NCBI GenBank assembly: GCA_934339005.1
Contig: CAKRHR010000062.1
Span: 1-15,891, forward strand
DNA length: 15,891 nucleotides
Reading direction: 5' to 3'
DNA from: an uncultured Catenibacillus sp.
Lineage (GTDB): Bacteria > Bacillota > Clostridia > Lachnospirales > Lachnospiraceae
Shown: one piece after another, positions 13,625 to 15,891 of the stretch
How positions within the stretch are numbered: the stretch's first letter is position 1
Layout: each line of letters opens with the position of its first letter
Made by a program: the position numbers and the translations under genes
The notes under the pieces: generated by a model
The model's database searches: none
Seen by the model: only the letters and a program-made list of their open reading frames with translations
What the model was told of the DNA's origin: nothing

Positions 13625-14065
13625 ATGAATCCATCAACTTTCATTTCTTTCTTTCATGATGCTTTGAATGCATATACTAAAATGTGTGTTCCGATTCTTC
13701 ATGAGTTTGATATACCACAGGTATCTTTTGATATTTTAATGTTTTTAAAAAATAATCCTGAATTGTGTACTGCGCAGCAAATCAGCGAATTTAGACACAT
13801 TAAAAAAAATTTAATTTCTGTTCATGTGGATAAGTTAGTCACAGCTGGTTATTTACAACGAAAACCAGATGTCAACGACAGACGTAAAATTTTACTTTTC
13901 TGCACACAAAAAGCCCAGCCCATTCTTGAAGCAGGACTTAAGATGCAGCAATCTTTTAATCAAAAACTCACACAGTATATTCCTGAAAACAATATGAAGA
14001 TATACCAGGACATCATTGAAGCTATGGCAGCGAACGCTCAACAGATGCTCAACAATCCTTATTAA
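13625..14065 (+). CDS. MarR-family transcriptional regulator
   Basis: A 146-residue winged-helix repressor. Helical dimer segments lie at both ends, with the DNA-binding part at about 32-100: PQVSFDILMFLKNNPELCTAQQ split over two helices, the recognition region HIKKNLISVHVDKLVTAGYL, and the wing RKPDVNDRRKILL with the conserved D-x-x-D-R-R. The C-terminal helix (QSFNQKLTQYI on) completes the dimer interface. It is co-transcribed with the MATE pump 25 bases downstream, the usual arrangement in which ligand binding releases repression of the exporter. The promoter and a nested palindrome lie just upstream, suggesting autoregulation. An AGGAGG ribosome site (13606-13611) lies 13 bases before the ATG, slightly far. 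The inducer is unknown. Confidence 0.92.
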   Translation: MNPSTFISFFHDALNAYTKMCVPILHEFDIPQVSFDILMFLKNNPELCTAQQISEFRHIKKNLISVHVDKLVTAGYLQRKPDVNDRRKILLFCTQKAQPILEAGLKMQQSFNQKLTQYIPENNMKIYQDIIEAMAANAQQMLNNPY

Positions 14066-14090
14066 AATCTCAAAAAGGAGGCTACCATCC

Positions 14091-15458
14091 ATGCAGGATA
14101 AAAAAAATTTTTTAGGTACAGCGCCAATTGGCAAACTACTCCTCAAACTGTCAATCCCAACAGTCATTGCACAGTTAATTAATATGCTTTATAACATTGT
14201 CGATCGTGTATATATCGGTCATATTCCCGGTGATGGCAATCTGGCACTGACCGGTGTCGGTGTCTGTATGCCAATCATTATGATCGTGTCTGCTTTTGCA
14301 GCTTTAGTCAGTTCCGGCGGTGCCCCAAGAGCATCTATTTTCATGGGTAAACAAGATAATGAGTCTGCAGAAAAGACACTTGGCAACTGCTTTCTGCTGC
14401 AGCTTTTAATTTCCGTTATCCTGACTGCTGTTTTGCTTATCTGGAGTAAAGATTTATTACTGGCATTTGGTGCCAGTGAAAATACAATCAGTTATGCAAC
14501 CGATTATATGCATATCTATGCTTTCGGTACACTATTTGTACAGTTAACCCTAGGCATGAATGCTTTTATTACTGCGCAGGGATTTACTACGATTTCTATG
14601 ATTTCTGTCCTGATCGGTGCTGTTTGTAATATTGCTTTAGACCCGGTATTTATTTTCGTTTTTCATATGGGTGTCAAGGGTGCCGCATTGGCAACTGTTA
14701 TTTCACAGGCGATTTCAACAATATGGGCATTACTATTTCTCTGTGGCAAAAAAACTCAGCTCCATATCAGAAAAAGTTATATACGTCTGGAGCCGAAAGT
14801 AATTGGACCTTGTATTGCTCTTGGTCTTGCAACATTTATTATGCAGGCCAGTGAAAGTGTTGTCACTATTTGTTTCAATTCATCTTTGCTTCGTTACGGC
14901 GGAGATATTGCCGTTGGCGCCATGACTATTTTAACCAGTGTCATGCAGTTTGCCATGCTGCCGCTTCAGGGCATTGCACAGGGTTCACAGCCGATTTCAA
15001 GTTACAATTACGGCGCAAAGAATGCAGACAGGGTAAAGAAAACCTTCCGATTACTTGTAATCACCTGCCTGACTTATTCCGTATTACTTTGGGCAGCTGT
15101 ACAGCTTTTCCCTCGTATATTTGTAAATATTTTTACATCAAATACTGAACTTGTTGATTTTACAGCTCCAATGCTGAAAATATATCTTGGTGGTCTGTTC
15201 CTGTTCGGTATACAGATTGCATGCCAGATGACATTTACCTCACTCGGAAAAGCCGTAAACTCTATAATTGTTGCGATTGTTCGTAAATTCATACTGTTGC
15301 TTCCACTGATTTATACCATGCCTCATATTGCATCTAACCCAACCGTAGGCGTATATATGGCAGAACCAATTGCTGATATTATTGCAGTTATCTTTACATC
15401 CATTTTATTTACATTTCAATTTAAAAAGGCCCTTGAAGGCATTCAGAAGCAAAGTTAA
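14091..15458 (+). CDS. MATE-family multidrug/cation efflux transporter
   Basis: A 455-residue inner-membrane exporter with about twelve hydrophobic segments. The N-terminal GTAPIGKLLLKLSIPTVIAQ, the LYNIVDRVYIGHIPGDG motif after it, SSGGAPRASIFMGKQD, and the mirror motif QGIAQGSQPISSYNYGAKN at the start of the second half are typical of bacterial MATE proteins (NorM/DinF/MepA group, MepA-like). They use Na+ or H+ gradients to expel cationic drugs and dyes. The frame is open from 14016, but ATG 14091 is chosen because AGGAGG (14076-14081) lies nine bases before it and the upstream part overlaps marR. It is the second gene of the MarR operon. A 12-bp hairpin spans its last codons, with the stop codon in the loop. 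Confidence 0.95.
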   Translation: MQDKKNFLGTAPIGKLLLKLSIPTVIAQLINMLYNIVDRVYIGHIPGDGNLALTGVGVCMPIIMIVSAFAALVSSGGAPRASIFMGKQDNESAEKTLGNCFLLQLLISVILTAVLLIWSKDLLLAFGASENTISYATDYMHIYAFGTLFVQLTLGMNAFITAQGFTTISMISVLIGAVCNIALDPVFIFVFHMGVKGAALATVISQAISTIWALLFLCGKKTQLHIRKSYIRLEPKVIGPCIALGLATFIMQASESVVTICFNSSLLRYGGDIAVGAMTILTSVMQFAMLPLQGIAQGSQPISSYNYGAKNADRVKKTFRLLVITCLTYSVLLWAAVQLFPRIFVNIFTSNTELVDFTAPMLKIYLGGLFLFGIQIACQMTFTSLGKAVNSIIVAIVRKFILLLPLIYTMPHIASNPTVGVYMAEPIADIIAVIFTSILFTFQFKKALEGIQKQS

Positions 15459-15470
15459 TGCTTCTGAATG
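15440..15470 (+). other. Hairpin over the MATE stop codon
   Basis: CATTCAGAAGCA (15440-15451) pairs perfectly with TGCTTCTGAATG (15459-15470); the 7-base loop AAGTTAA contains the TAA stop codon. No T-run follows, so it is not a standard terminator, but it could protect the mRNA 3' end or act as a weak terminator. Confidence 0.6.
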
Positions 15471-15790
15471 TCTGAGAATCAACACTGTTACACCATATCC
15501 TCTATAATAAAATGAGCACCTTATTCAAATTCCAAAAAGCCTTGATATTACTGAGGAATTTTAGAGATTTCTGCAAATATTGCCGTGGCAGATGAATAAT
15601 ATTTTTATCATTGTTGCATAACCTCGCATTTCTTAGTTTTTCTTGGTATTTCAGGCTTTGTAAGCCTTTGTAAATGTTTGCTTTCTGGCATAACCTGGTT
15701 TATTTTCGCATAATATCGTCAACAAAAGGTGTAAAGTAAGGTGTATGTTTTTCCATTTTACACCTTGCTATTTTCAATTAAAAATCGTAA
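15471..15790. other. Gene-free stretch before the integrase end
   Basis: I see no credible gene in this AT-rich region. It holds a small AGGCTT-TGT-AAGCCT hairpin (about 15653-15667), two copies of GCATAACCT (15616-15624 and 15688-15696), two direct AAGGTGTA copies (15726-15733 and 15738-15745), and an inverted TTTACACCTT (15757-15766). The edge of an integrated element probably falls here, but no att core can be fixed without the other end. Confidence 0.5.
15726..15766. repeat. AAGGTGTA direct/inverted repeats downstream of the integrase
   Basis: AAGGTGTAAA at 15726-15735 pairs with TTTACACCTT at 15757-15766, and a further AAGGTGTA lies at 15738-15745 in the first orientation. Such short repeats close to the 3' end of an integrase gene could be arm-type binding sites for it or the stem of its terminator. 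Confidence 0.6.
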
Positions 15791-15891
15791 TTACACAACC
15801 TGAATCCGGGCAACTTCTTCCCTGGCATCCTCAAGATTTACATGCGTATATGTATTCAGCGTTACGCTGATATCTGAGTGGCCCATCAAAT
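15791..15891 (-). CDS. Tyrosine recombinase/integrase, C-terminal fragment (cut by window edge)
   Basis: The last 32 codons of a site-specific recombinase enter from the right edge. The protein ends LMGHSDISVTLNTYTHVN, then LEDAREEVARIQVV and the stop codon. GHSDI is the family's box II His region and the Tyr in NTYTH is the nucleophile that attacks DNA, so the catalytic end looks intact. The rest of the gene lies outside the window. Phage and integrative-element integrases of Firmicutes end this way. Its orientation places the 3' end of the gene, and probably the element's attachment end, on the left, in the region 15471-15790. Confidence 0.88.
   Translation of the reverse strand, partial: LMGHSDISVTLNTYTHVNLEDAREEVARIQVV

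Noticed and set aside
15514..15597. Short plus-strand reading frame of about 27 codons
   Set aside because: No ribosome site, no recognisable sequence, and basic low-complexity composition.

Overview
The window looks like chromosomal DNA from a low-GC Firmicute, most likely a gut Clostridium of the Lachnospiraceae type. The grounds are AT-rich intergenic DNA, strong AGGAGG ribosome sites, TTGACA-17-TATAAT promoters, Rho-independent terminators, a TPP riboswitch ahead of a thiSFGH cluster, a yybP-ykoY riboswitch and a one-piece tmRNA with tag AANDNYALAAA. The family assignment is inference.

Layout. (1) 1-2909, all minus strand: two PhzA/PhzB-like NTF2-fold proteins flank a GPH-family (MelB-like) transporter. 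No phenazine core genes are present, so the three may form a small-molecule uptake-and-modify cassette of unknown substrate. (2) 2981-5028, plus strand: proC, then a secreted lipoprotein nuclease of the DNA-entry type with a Cys/His tail. (3) 5144-5380, minus: a small conserved-looking protein of unknown function. (4) 5571-9742, minus: the thiazole branch of thiamine synthesis in the order thiS-thiF-thiG-thiH-tenI/thiE, driven from a good promoter through a TPP riboswitch, with two terminators in tandem before thiS. (5) 9834-10316, minus: tmRNA (ssrA) with promoter and terminator; a 24-bp tandem repeat lies beyond its 3' end. (6) 10333-12317, minus: a CaCA cation exchanger and a GDT1/UPF0016 transporter form an operon behind a Mn2+ (yybP-ykoY) riboswitch whose terminator excludes the aptamer's closing helix. 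A 17-bp palindrome covers its -10. (7) 12396-13241, minus: NudC-type NAD+ diphosphatase, preceded by an unusual array of five hairpin units (13281-13505) with compensatory base changes. (8) 13544-15458, plus: a MarR regulator and MATE efflux pump operon with a palindromic operator. (9) 15459-15891: a gene-poor stretch ending in the C-terminus of a tyrosine recombinase that runs in from the right, so an integrated element probably begins there.

The thiamine genes make the thiazole phosphate: ThiF adenylates ThiS, ThiH makes dehydroglycine from tyrosine, ThiG condenses these with deoxyxylulose phosphate, and the TenI-like protein probably tautomerises the product. The two cation transporters probably act in Mn2+/Ca2+ efflux. 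The best candidates for something undescribed are the covarying hairpin array before nudC, the PhzB-like/transporter cassette, the layered control of the Mn operon and the double-terminator thi leader.
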